Origin: Brachycybe producta
Taxonomy: Eukaryota > Arthropoda > Diplopoda > Playtdesmida > Andrognathidae
Direction of reading: 5' to 3'
DNA length: 64,000 bases
NCBI GenBank assembly: GCA_036925085.1
Contig: JAUPFP010000012.1
Span: 574,001 to 638,000 of the forward strand
Positions 35,457-45,543 of the stretch are shown here, one piece after another. Numbering within the stretch: the stretch's first letter is position 1; every line of letters begins with the position of its first letter. Below the pieces are notes generated by a model that did no database searches, was not told the DNA's origin, and worked only from the letters and a program-made list of their open reading frames with translations. The position numbers were made by a program, and so were the translations under genes.

Positions 35457-36240
35457 TGTAACAACCTGACTGGGCCGTTACAATGCCCACGGTAAATTTC
35501 GCTAACTTACCGCCGTTGAACCTCCTTGGGATGGGACCCAAGTGCATTCCAGCCCTCCTCTTGTACCCATCCGTGTCCACGGGTAGCGCCGGACGGAGGT
35601 TCCCACGCCGCAAGTCGACAGATGAGTGGCCGCCGACAAGCCGTAGAATCCACGGTAAATCCCCGATGGATCTTACTGTGGACAAACCGTGCGCGAAGCA
35701 CCGGCCGACAAGACGAACAACATGCCGGACCAGGACGGTAAAGTACCGGTGAAACCCCACCGGTAAACCCCCACCCTCCTCACAGTTACTTCCCCAGTAA
35801 TTATTATAGATATAATAAAAGACATGGACACAGTGGTTGGAGTGAAAATAATATATAATCTATTTATTCAATAAGAATAAACAATAAATAAAACACTCAC
35901 TTATCAAAGAGATGAATCTCCTGGCTAATTCAGCCAGGAGAGGAGGTCATTGACCTCTGGCCACACACAAAGGAAAAGATGAATGGTGGCCATCTTGGCC
36001 ACCTGTAGAAATGATGAGAGCATCCTGCAACACATGCACAATCATCCAGGGTTCACTTTCCACTGCCCAGATATAATGGCCGCCGCCATATATATCACCC
36101 CCAGGCTGCTCCACCTGGGTTGAGGACAGGGACCCTTGCTGGCCATTTTGTCATCTGCCTGGCAACCAATTTACAAGTGCCTAGCAGACGACATGGGAAT
36201 TTAGTTCTGCTCCAAAAAGGAGCAAAACTGGGTCGTCACA
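35457..36240 (-). repeat. 5' LTR of GypX-2
   Basis: On the minus strand it starts TGTGACGACCCAGTTTTGC and ends GTTGTTACA. It is 784 bp, 61 bp longer than its 3' partner because of extra pieces near 35545 and 35645. TATATATGGCGGCGGCC words near 36090 (minus) and a poly(A)-type AATAAA near 35880 are plausible promoter and end signals. Confidence 0.9.
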
Positions 36241-36689
36241 GTTTTAAAATTGAAAATGAATAAACACTGTTCACCACAAAGTCAATATAAACAGTTCAAT
36301 ACAAAAACTTCTAACAATATTTTGGCTCGGGCTCATGTCGTGCTTGTCCCATAGTCTACTGTATAAATTGACCCTAAAGGTCCAATTATACATGAATGTA
36401 AAGACTATGGGACAAGCATGCCTTTTGATTTAATTAGCACAAGGGGAGACAAGGACGAGACCGGGCATTGACTTATCGAGTACATTACAAAAGGGAGTGT
36501 GAAGAGAAATGAAAAAAATCCAGAAAAAATAGTTGGTGGCGATAGTTGAGAGAGTTCCATTCATGGCACTGATGACCAGGACGAGCTCAGTATCAGTATA
36601 AACAGTTCTATTGCAAACTGTTGAACAACATTTTCGCTGGGGCTCGTGTCATGCTCATTGTTATCATGTTCCTGTATAATGGTTCCTTA
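36241..36689. other. Intron with a short inverted-repeat element
   Basis: Words around 36280-36350 (AACAGTT, AACAATATTTTGGCTCGGGCTC) recur near 36600-36650, and GTGCTTGTCCCATAGTCT faces AGACTATGGGACAAGC within 36340-36420. Probably a decayed small DNA transposon related to 25267-25400. No gene is seen. Confidence 0.45.
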
Positions 36690-37309
36690 TAGTAAAAGAG
36701 TCAGCAACATGCTGATTTAACCTGGAATAGATAGGAGGATTGAATACATAAAAAATTAAGAGTGGGGCACAAACAAAGATTGGCTTGTCTGGCAGCCCTT
36801 ATTGGCCAAGTTTTAAAATGGTGTCTTCTCAGAAATGGGAAAAGTTGCATTTGATTTAATTCAAAATATATAGATTTGCTTTTTGGTTCAAAAAATAGAA
36901 AAATAAATCCCAACTTAAAAAAAATTGATCTGGCAGTCCAAAGACATCACCAACGTGCCCCCAGACTGATTCAAACTTGAAAAAAATTGTTTTCAATTTA
37001 ACCCAAAGAAAAATGTTGTCTGGCAGACAATAGCTGACACCGTCTTGTTGCCAGATCATTTAAAAGTACAAAAAAGTACAAACTTTAGCAAGTGAAAATT
37101 GTTACTGACACCCTACCCTATCCTAGGAGTGTTTCTGAGCCTATCGTGATAGCTAGGTCTGCATTGCCTGGAAAATAGCACCCTGAGAGGGACCATTGAT
37201 GAAGCAGATGAAATCCTTGTGGCAATCTGCTAGGCTGACTGTGGTGGCTAGCCAGGTAACCACCAACTGGTGTCCAATCCAGGGTCCAATCTATGAGAGG
37301 GTATATAGA

Positions 37310-37503
37310 CATTTGCCTTAAAGACACTTGCCCTAAAGACACTTGTTCTAAAGCTATTTGCCCAAAAACTATTTGCCCTAATGGGACATTTGCCCTAAAG
37401 GGACATTTGCCCTAAAGAGACATTTGCCCTAAAGGGACATTTGCCCTAAAAGGCTATTTGCCCTGAAACCATTTGCCCTAAAGAGACATCTGCCCTAAAA
37501 CCA
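37310..37503 (+). repeat. 17-bp minisatellite, unit CATTTGCCCTAAAGGGA (left arm)
   Basis: About eleven imperfect units run up to the solo LTR. On the far side of that LTR (about 38222-38470) units resume and then appear as the reverse complement (GGGCAAATGTCC). The two arrays therefore face each other. The period equals that of the 23340-24306 array. Confidence 0.85.
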
Positions 37504-38221
37504 TGTAATGACCCAACTGGTCCATTACAATACCCCCGAATAAAATGACCAATCTTACCCGGATCTAGGCTCCTTTAAGGGGACGGGATCACACCCGTAG
37601 CAGCCTCTCACGGTTAAACCCCGGGTAGTGTCGACTCTCGGAGCCTCCATTGATTAACATGATGCAGAAGCGTCGCCATGAGTAAATATTGCGGTGGAAC
37701 TCTGGTTCCACCACGAGCCAACACGAGTACCGGCCAAAATAGGAAGGTAACAGGATGGTGGTATTCCCCACAAAAGCCCACCCTTCCCGCGATACTCCCC
37801 AATGACCAACACGACACTGTATTAAAAATAAATGCAGTGATAATATATACAGAATTGGCTGGTCTCCTTGATCAGCCAAGAAACAATATCAAAACACGAG
37901 GCCTACAGGCCACAAGGCACACAAAAGAAGAGATGACAATGGAGGCCTCCTTGGCCTCCACCATTGAGGTTACCAGGTTTTCTGTCTCCAACACACTGCC
38001 CAGATTAAATGACTGACCAGACCATTTAATAGATCCAGGCAATGCCGCCTGGAGGGGACAGTGGTCACTTCTGACCTCTCACCCATTGACCCCAATGGTG
38101 AGAGGTTTGCTGGGGCCAATATGGCGTCCATCCCAGCAGCCTACTGTAAGCTGCCAGGCAGATCACCATAGAGTTCGTCTGCTCAATCAAAGGATTTTGC
38201 TTGAGCAGACCAGGTTGCCAT
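37504..38221 (-). repeat. Solo LTR of the GypX-related family with 5-bp target duplication
   Basis: In reverse complement it matches the 9880 and 54550 LTRs (GAGCAGACCAGGTTGCC at the right end, GACCTCTCACCCATTGACC inside). AACCA precedes (37499-37503) and follows (38222-38226) it. No internal gene remains, so recombination between two LTRs probably removed them. It sits inside the minisatellite. Confidence 0.85.
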
Positions 38222-38475
38222 AACCATTTGCCCTAAATTGGTTCTGTGTGCTGCAGGTGCACAAAAATGCCAAATGATGTAAATTTACACTACTGATAAG
38301 GGCAAATGTCCTTTTAGGGCAAGTGGTTTTTGGGCAAATGTCCCTTTAAGGCAAATAGTTTTAGGGCAAATTTCCCTTTAAGGCAAATAGTTTTAGGGCA
38401 AATGTCCCATTAGGGCAAATGGCTTTAAGGCAAGTGTCCGTAGGGCATGTGTCTTTAGAGTAAATGTCCCACACC
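38222..38475 (-). repeat. 17-bp minisatellite, right arm, mostly inverted
   Basis: After one forward unit (TTTGCCCTAAA at 38227) the orientation flips at about 38290: AGGGCAAATGTCC and TTTTAGGGCAAA units continue to 38470. The stretch from 38476 to 39038 is AT-rich with no feature I can name. Confidence 0.8.
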
Positions 38476-39038
38476 CGTATGAGAGGTGTTTCAGGTTGCT
38501 AGGAAGGACCAGCCAGTGGCGACCTGGAGGATGACAGTTATAGTTTTACTTTTCGCCATTCACTAAGCCATTCTGGCTTAAGCCATTGAAGCAAATGAGA
38601 AAGAGTAGTTCCTATTTAAAAAAATACATGGTTCAGGCAAATGTTTTGTTTTCTGCAACGAAAATTGTTATTTACAAAATTCAAATTGCGATATGTACAT
38701 AACAATATTGCTCATCTAGTGATAAGTTGGTAAAAATTTATAATTAGTTTTTCTATTTTTAATTTCGCTTTAAAATCTCGTATTTTTTTAGCTCATGAAT
38801 GTTAAATCCAATAGGCCACAAAAGCTCCTCCATTTATATATTTTATAGGATCTAAATTTCCCACTAACAATAAGTTTGATAATACCCTAAAATTTAACCA
38901 CTAATTGTATACGACTCAAATTACTCACCATTGTTCATCAAATGTTGCTCTTACTTTTTTCAGTAGTGCATATTAAAAAAAGAATCGTTATTAAAATATA
39001 GCCACTTCTATCCATGATAAGAGAAAAGATGGGGGTCT

Positions 39039-39803
39039 CCCTAAAACGCAGAAAACGCAGAAATTGCAGAAACTGCAGAAAACTGTACGGCGCTTTATAT
39101 AACGTCTTTGAATGAGATGAAACTGCAGAAGCTCATCCGAATTTGTAGAAATTCACTTGAAACGTCAAATTAACGTGAAAATGCAGAAACGTATTTAAAA
39201 CAACCCAAATTAATGGGAAATTGCAGAAAATGCAGAAATGTAATTAAAACAAGCCAAATTAATAGGTAATTGCAGAAACGTATTTAAAACAACCCAAATT
39301 AATGGGAAATTGCAGAAAATGCAGAAACGTATTTAAAACAACCCAAATTAATAGGAAATTGCAGAAAATGCAGAAACTGCAGAAACTCATTTAAAATTAA
39401 TGAAATTAATGTGAATTTGCAGAAATTGCAGAAACTCATTTAAAATTAATGAAATTAATGCGAATTTGCAGAAATTGCAGAAACTCATTTAAAATTAATT
39501 TTAAATACGTTTCTGCAGTTTCTGCAATTTCCCATTAATTTGGGTTGTTTTAAATACTTTTCTGCAGTTTCTGCATTTTCTCTATTAATTTGGGTTGTTT
39601 TAAATACTTTTCTGCATTTTCTGCAATTTCCCATTAATTTGGGTTTTAAATACGTTTCTGCATTTTCACGTTAAATTGACTTATGAATTTGAATGTGAAT
39701 TTCTGCAAATTCGGATGAGTTTCTGCAGTTTCATCTCATTCAAAGACGTTATATAAAGCGCCGTACAGTTTTCTGCAGTTTCTGCGTTTTCTGCGTTTTA
39801 GGG
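39039..39803. repeat. 765-bp near-perfect palindrome built of GCAGAAA repeats
   Basis: The left end CCCTAAAACGCAGAAAACGC mirrors the right end GCGTTTTCTGCGTTTTAGGG. The first ~90 bases of each arm are almost exact reverse complements (shared block TACGGCGCTTTATATAACG). Towards the centre (about 39500) the arms are tandem units of about 50-60 bp with TTGCAGAAA...CATTTAAAA and AAACAACCCAAATTAAT. No open frame. It resembles a non-autonomous foldback transposon. Confidence 0.9.
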
Positions 39804-39939
39804 TTTTCCAAAAGATGGCGGACAAAAGTGTATCAAAATTGAATTTTTTTGCCACAAGTTGACGTCACAGCTACAGAAGCGCCTACATATGAAGATTTTT
39901 GTAAGGTTTTATTTTCACTGTGGGTCCTTAAGGCTTAGA

Positions 39940-40225
39940 AACACTACTTGAGAACCATTAATAGAGGCTCAGATATACTCTTAGACCGTAAACACTCCGG
40001 GAGGCTCAGAAACGCTCCTAGAAGTTTAGAAACATTGCTAGAGTGATTCATAAGCATTTTTAGAGGCTCAGAAACACTACTAGAGGGTCAGAAACTCTTA
40101 TAGATTTATAGAAACACTCCTAGAAACCGAGACACATTTAGAAGCTCAGAATCACCTCTATAGGTTCAAAAACACTCCTTCCAGGTCAGAAACATGCCTA
40201 CAGTTTCAAAACAGTCTTAGTACAA
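39940..40225 (+). repeat. Degenerate tandem repeat, unit about GAGGCTCAGAAACACTCCTA
   Basis: Some ten loosely conserved units of 25-35 bases (AGAAACACT, AGAAACGCT, AGAAACATG). The same unit occurs in reverse complement near 37125, inside the left foldback arm. Confidence 0.65.
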
Positions 40226-40533
40226 GTGTTAGGCTGTCCGTAAAATTCTTCGCTCTTAACTATTTTTGAGCCAAAAAGATGCAACTTTTCTCATTTTTGT
40301 GATGAGGCCATTTGAAACTCTGCCGATGTTGGCTGCCAGATCAGCTGATCGTGGTTAGTGACACTACTCTTAAATTTTTATGTATGCAATCCTATTATAT
40401 ATTTCTGGTTAAATCGGCATGTTGCTGGTTCTTGGATTATATTACGTCTGCCACTACTATCCGGATAAGTAGTGCTGGATAATAAGCCTAATTGAAGATA
40501 GACATTCATTTAGCATTTTTTTTATATTTGCAG

Positions 40534-40635
40534 GGTTACAGAGTTTGTTTTGAACCATATTTTTGAAAATAAAGACAGGTGCAGTACAATAATAGCAACA
40601 CATAATGAAGACTCAGTGCATCATGTGATACAAAA
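40534..40635 (+). CDS. PRODH: PRODH family exon b
   Basis: 102 bp, following TTTATATTTGCAG and preceding GTAACT. Its first base completes the Lys codon left open by exon a. The frame is open and carries IIATHNEDSV, the family's conserved (A/S)(S/T)HNED strand, which in PRODH structures lines the barrel near the flavin. It ends in phase 2 (…HHVIQ plus AA), which exon c completes. The 3' flank holds a foldback transposon only 50 bp away. Size and order match the animal PRODH protein. Confidence 0.93.
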
Positions 40636-40685
40636 GTAACTAATAGAAAATTATTACTTACACGGCTGAATAAACCACCAAAATA

Positions 40686-40869
40686 GACAGGTAAATAAAG
40701 ACAGGAACATGCAGTCGTTTGCCCTGCCCTTTCATGAGCAGGAAACCAAATTGGAAATTGAAAAGGGCGGGGCATGTGACGTCGGACAACATAAATCAAA
40801 TAGAAGTTTCCGTTCCTCATAAAAGAGGTGGGGCAAACGACTGTATCTTACTGTCTTGACTTACCTGTC
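40686..40869. mobile_element. 184-bp foldback (MITE-like) element with 7-8 bp target duplication
   Basis: The ends GACAGGTAA ... TTACCTGTC belong to inverted arms of about 54 bp (CAGTCGTTTGCCC facing GGGCAAACGACTG, then TTTCATGAG facing CTCATAAAA). CAAAATA flanks it on both sides (40679-40685, 40870-40876), or CCAAAATA if the shared C is counted. The duplication length suggests an hAT-type mobiliser; this is inference. The arms share TTTTATGAG with the foldback at 24430. Confidence 0.88.
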
Positions 40870-40919
40870 CAAAATAGTGTGTGTAGACGAAATCCAGGTT
40901 GTGGCCTGCTTCATTGAAT

Positions 40920-42612
40920 GGTAGGGCAATGGCAGGTCGCCATGTTGTGTCCACTCTAGACCTCTCACCAGGTAACTGAAAAGTTACGAAGGTGAGAGGT
41001 TATTTCACAGGTGCTTCACTATGGGGAATCACGTAACCCAGTCTGGGTGTAAAGATTGATGCCAGGCTGTTGCTGTTCTGGGGATAAGACTAACCTGGAA
41101 TCTTGGCGTGGCTGGAGGCTCTGCTTCGATCAAATTTGTTTTGCCTTGTTGGCATTTTATATTTTTATTGCGTGACTTTTACATGTATTTTACAGCTGGC
41201 CAAAGTCTGGACAGCTGCAACTATCGTACATATTTCATAGAGTAAGTTTCATTAAATAAAGATTTTATTTTCATGTTAATTTTTTTTCTGGGTCAGTACT
41301 TTCAGGAGCTTTACTTAGAGGTTTCATTTGGGGCAATTCGCACCATCTAATAGCCCTTGTGGTGGTTTGAACTGGTCCCTGATGTGTTCTCGTGTCATCG
41401 GTATTTTCACATTGTTGTCTCCATCTTTCGACCAGCAAGATAAGGCATCGGACTCATTTGTACATCAAACCTTCTTGTAGTCAAAGTTCACCATGGGACA
41501 CTGCAGTGCAAGCCTGCCGGCTGCAGGAGTTTGTAGGTAGCAGACAAAAAGTTTGTCCAGGTCATGACTATTGGTGGAGGTTCTGGGTACTGCAGTGATC
41601 GTGTCCTCTGTTGCTGTGAGTGGTGTTAGAGCAGAACCGTTGGGCTGGTAACACAGTGAAAGCCTTCTCGTACTGTGGGGAGATGGTGTAAAGCCGTTTA
41701 TCCAGAGTGAACAGCCAGTACATTATTTAGATTTGATGTTGCCGTAATTGAAGTTATTCATCCAGCTTTTGCTGGTGATATTTGGCCAGAGACCATGTTA
41801 ACCAGGATTTCTCTGGTGAAGCATGGTTGTGCCGTGACTGGCTGCTTTCGAATGTCCAATTCTGGTGAGTGGTAAATTTAATGCCATCAACTCCCTGTGA
41901 TGCAAAGGGTAGAAATATATGGTAATGTACCAGGAAGAGTATACGAGAAGGGCAGTCCTGCAGAGCCAAAGCCCAGTGGACACCCCCAGTGCATGGTCAA
42001 GGTATCAAACAGCATAGAGCTTGTTGTCTGACTGATGTGGTGGAAATTCATCGAAAATGTTCTATGGGCAGAGTCCCATTGGATTCTCCAAGCCCTCTGT
42101 AAAGATCATCACTGAATGCCGGTATGGGCAGCTTCCTCCACCTGGTCCACAAGGGATGGTTGTTCTCAGGTGCAACTGACATATGTCGATTATCCTGAGC
42201 TTGTTGCGAACCCTGAAGGAATTTGAAGGTTGATGGCCTTGACCTTTTGGCCAGGTGGAGTAAATGAGACCAATGTGAGGGCCGGTCGAGAGTACAATCT
42301 GTCCAATCGAGCAACCAGCCTTCAACCCATCACCCGTGCATGGTAGATGGTAAAGGTAGCATGCGTGACTGGTAACCAGCCTCTCTCTGCTGCCGGACAC
42401 CCAGGACATTGTGTTTTACAACCCTGTGAACACTTTTCAGTGGTACAATGAATCGGAATACATAATGGCCTTCCTGGGGAAGTTTGAGACAAAAGCTTGG
42501 GCCAACATTGGACCGATCTGGCCACATGTAGCTACTTTACTAGCTTTTTGGACATCCCCACAGAGGAGTATTTTGTTCACTGCATGCAGTAAAACCTGAA
42601 ACATGGGTGGGA
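40920..42612 (+). pseudogene. gag: Decayed GypX-like LTR, leader and gag start
   Basis: LTR-like sequence (about 40920-41566, with GACCTCTCACCAGGTAA and AATAAA near 41256) leads to a primer-site-like TGGTGGAGGTTCTGGGTA at about 41571. A leader of the usual kind follows. A gag piece at 42411-42612 reads FYNPVNTF, then YIMAFLGKFETKA, equivalent to FFNPVHSF and TPFLRKFEAKA in GypX-3. An earlier DVVEI word near 42038 matches gag's DMVEI. The relic ends abruptly at 42612, where TGTAACGGCCC may start another LTR. Confidence 0.6.
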
Positions 42613-42873
42613 GTGTAACGGCCCAAACTGACTGCCCGAAACCCCCGGTAAAATTTTCCGCAATGCTTGCCAGCCAGAATCCGTCTTGGGGGTGGAGACC
42701 GTATTCGTAGTGCCTCAAGAGAACTATTGGGTGATGCCAGACACTTTAAAGTCTCACACTTGGGTTTCCATTACCGGTCCTGTTACCCGTTTAAACCGGT
42801 AATACTGGTATTTTGGTAATGATAATTTAATTAGCAATGTAAAAGAAAACTCAAAAAAATGAAATTTGTTTAA

Positions 42874-43963
42874 GAGGGTTACAGAAGCGTCACGGACATT
42901 TTCTTTTGACAGACGACATTGATTGCAGTGTCTGACATCAGAGGCGCCACTTGTATTGAATTAGCATAGACATAATGCTAATTTAAATTTCAAACATACA
43001 GTTAGGTTTGGTAGCCATTATCTGGAGACATATAAGTTTTTAAAATGTGATTAAAACTGTAATAAATATTAGATTGTTTAATGGAACAGATTAATGATTT
43101 TTCAGACTTTAAATCTCCCTTTAAATATTTTTAATTAAGTATTTAAAAAGGTGTTTTTTTTCCCTATGCAAAATCTCATAGAAGAAAAAAAGCTACATAT
43201 TTGGTATCCATTATCTTATTTTTGCAAAGGAGATAATAGTAAAATAAAAAAATGTGGTGGTAGATTTATTTGTTTTGTATAAGAACAATCAAATTTCATT
43301 ACCTAATTGCTTACGTTTATTTTTATATTGAAGTAAAACTCAATCAATAAGAATCTGATTCAGTCAAGGCCTGGTTAGAGAGTACGTATTTGAATTTCGT
43401 TTGAATCGAAATGAGCGCGCATGCGCAGAAGCGGTTTAACGCCGTTTGAGAAAGTTGAAAACGACGCCATTTTTCCACCGCTTCGATGGAAAACGACGTC
43501 GTTTTAAAAAGAATAACCAACCGTACATGGAAGATTTACGATTAAGGTAAGAATTTTAAGTGCAAAGAACAATAAAATTTAAAAAAATCTACCTTTAGCA
43601 GCGATTTTTCAGTCAAAAATGACCACACAAATCGCCGTATATAAGGTGAATGATTTCGTTTACGTTTTTGTTTTATAGTGTCTTCCCTAACTAAAATTGT
43701 TATTTTATTACGAAATTTCGCTAAATCTCTTATTTTTATATTTATTTTTTTCAAAATTTAAAAAAATTTGCTAGAAAAAAGCAAATAAAATACGTTGGTG
43801 ACTTAAATCACGCTAACGGACATCCAAGATGGCGGAAAAAATTTGTCCGTTGTAGCCTCTAATACATAGCAAAAAAATTACCATATGTCCTATATACATA
43901 ATAACCAATGATGCGAGCACCATCTATGAATATGTTTAGGAATTAATCTACTTTGTAACCCTC
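42874..43963. mobile_element. 1,090-bp TTAA-flanked element (piggyBac-like, non-autonomous)
   Basis: The ends GAGGGTTACA and TGTAACCCTC are inverted repeats, each next to TTAA (42870-42873 and 43964-43967), the target of piggyBac-type transposases. Subterminal CACGGACATTTTC and AAATTTGTCCGTTG loosely mirror each other. The interior is AT-rich with a CpG-rich patch (43410-43500). It has no transposase-like frame. Confidence 0.65.
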
Positions 43964-44064
43964 TTAATTAAAATAAATATATATTGATGATTAATAATTA
44001 TACGAGTACTAGTGGGGTAACCCATCATAAATGACGGGAGCGAAATTCACAGGCAATTGTGCGC

Positions 44065-45543
44065 ATTTGAAAAATTACTCTGCAAGCAGCCAAAGGCCTA
44101 TGGCAGAGGGACAAGAGTCCAAGTGCAGCATAGAAAATGCATTGTCAAAACCAGAAAATATAAAACACTATTGATATAAACCGAACAACAATTTCAATAT
44201 TTTTTAATGCTGCAAATATATGCATTGTCAAAACAAAACAAAATTATGACTCCCATAAAATACGTTTTTTCTGCACAAAATTCCCAGCAAGCGAGTTCCA
44301 TTGTCGAATCGCCCTAGGGACATATGACCAGTAATAAGAATCTGTTCGTGCACAAATCTCCAACTTTGTTAGAGTGGTCACCCCTACCCAAATATAATGC
44401 CCTGCAAAGTTTACCTGAAGTAGGTTTAGGGCAAGAGCCTTCTAGCATTCGATTAAAGATATTAAGACTAAAATCTGAACATCTTGCAAGTAAACTATCC
44501 CAACCAAGCTCTGAAAGCATTTTAGTTACACTGTCGGCATAACCATATTTACCACAAACAAACCTAGCAGCCCTGCATTGGACCATTTCTATAGAGTGAG
44601 CTAAGTCTTCAGTGTGGGGATTCCACACGGAGCTGCAGTATTCTAGATGGGGATGTACTAATGACTGATATGCTATACATTTTACCTTCCTGGGACACCT
44701 TCTTAGAATGCATTGACTAAACCTAAGCATCTGCATAGACTTGGAAATAATCTGTTCGACATGCAGCTTCCAAGAAAGTTTAGCTGTAATCGTTACCCCC
44801 AAATATTTATAAGAATCTACGTTATTAAGTGGAATGGCCCCTATTCTATATGGAAATATTATTGGATTCCTTCATCTAGCTACCCTCATTACACAACATT
44901 TTCCCTTATTAAGTTGAAGTTGCCATTTAGAACACCATGCCTCTATTGCTTTCAAGTCACTATCAATAATATGGCAATCATTGTCAGCGGTAACCTCACG
45001 ATAAATTATTGTATCATCTGCAACTAGCCGGCAATTGCTGCTAACTTGACTGCTGAGGTCATTGATATATAAAAGAAACAGAAGCAGACCCAACACACTA
45101 CCCTGAGGAACCCCTGATGTAACCCCTATCCAGTCAGATTCGGACCCACCTGCAAAAAGCCTTTGTATTTTGTAACTCAAAAAAGAATGCACCCATTTAT
45201 ACACCTGTTCACCCAATCCATACCCACTAATTTTTGTCATTAGTTTTGAGTGAGAAACTGTGTCAAATGCCTTGCAGAGATTAAGAAAAACCAAATCTAT
45301 CTGACTGCCTTTGTCTAAAATTTTCTGAAGGTCATCAACTAAAAGAATAAGCTGGGTTTCACATGAACGCCCCTAAGATACCCATGCTGGTTATCACGCA
45401 AAAGATTGTTTTCCATAAGAAAATTCATTGAGAAGGAATATATAATATGTTCAAGGACCTTGCAAACTATCGAGGTTAAAGACACGGGTCTGTAATTAGT
45501 TACCTGAGACTTGTCTCCTGATTTAAAAATTGGACTAACATTG
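44065..45543 (-). pseudogene. CR1-like non-LTR fragment: RT to 3' end
   Basis: On the minus strand it starts inside RT (NVSPIFKSGDKSQVTNYRP), passes GVPQGSVLG and ADDTIIY and the C-terminal region (44314-44802), and ends with the family's 3' tail (GCTTGCAGAGTAATTTTTC). A one-base shift near 45372 and others break it. FADD reads VADD here. The 5' end joins LTR sequence directly at 45543. Confidence 0.9.

Larger units (their letters stand above)
25834..36240 (-). mobile_element. GypX-2: two-LTR Gypsy element in the PRODH intron
   Basis: On the minus strand the order is 5' LTR (35457-36240), primer site, hairpin leader, gag, protease, RT start, extension, ORF3, polypurine tract and 3' LTR (25834-26556). 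GTTT flanks both ends (25830-25833 and 36241-36244), a 4-bp target duplication. The LTRs differ by a 61-bp length difference, so the insertion is not recent. RT is cut and integrase is absent, so it depends on other copies. It retains the complete ORF3 end that the other copies lack here. Confidence 0.92.
36690..40437. repeat. Large foldback: inverted arms about 3 kb apart
   Basis: Left arm (36690-37150) reads, in reverse complement, like the right arm (about 39930-40437). GGTTAAATCAGCATGTTGCTG matches GGTTAAATCGGCATGTTGCTG, ATGCAACTTTTCCCATTT matches ATGCAACTTTTCTCATTT, GGCTGCCAGA is in both, and CTAGGAGTGTTTCTGAGCC faces the GGCTCAGAAACACT repeats. Between the arms lie inverted minisatellites, a solo LTR and a palindrome. 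The right arm ends about 100 bp before PRODH exon b. Confidence 0.75.
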
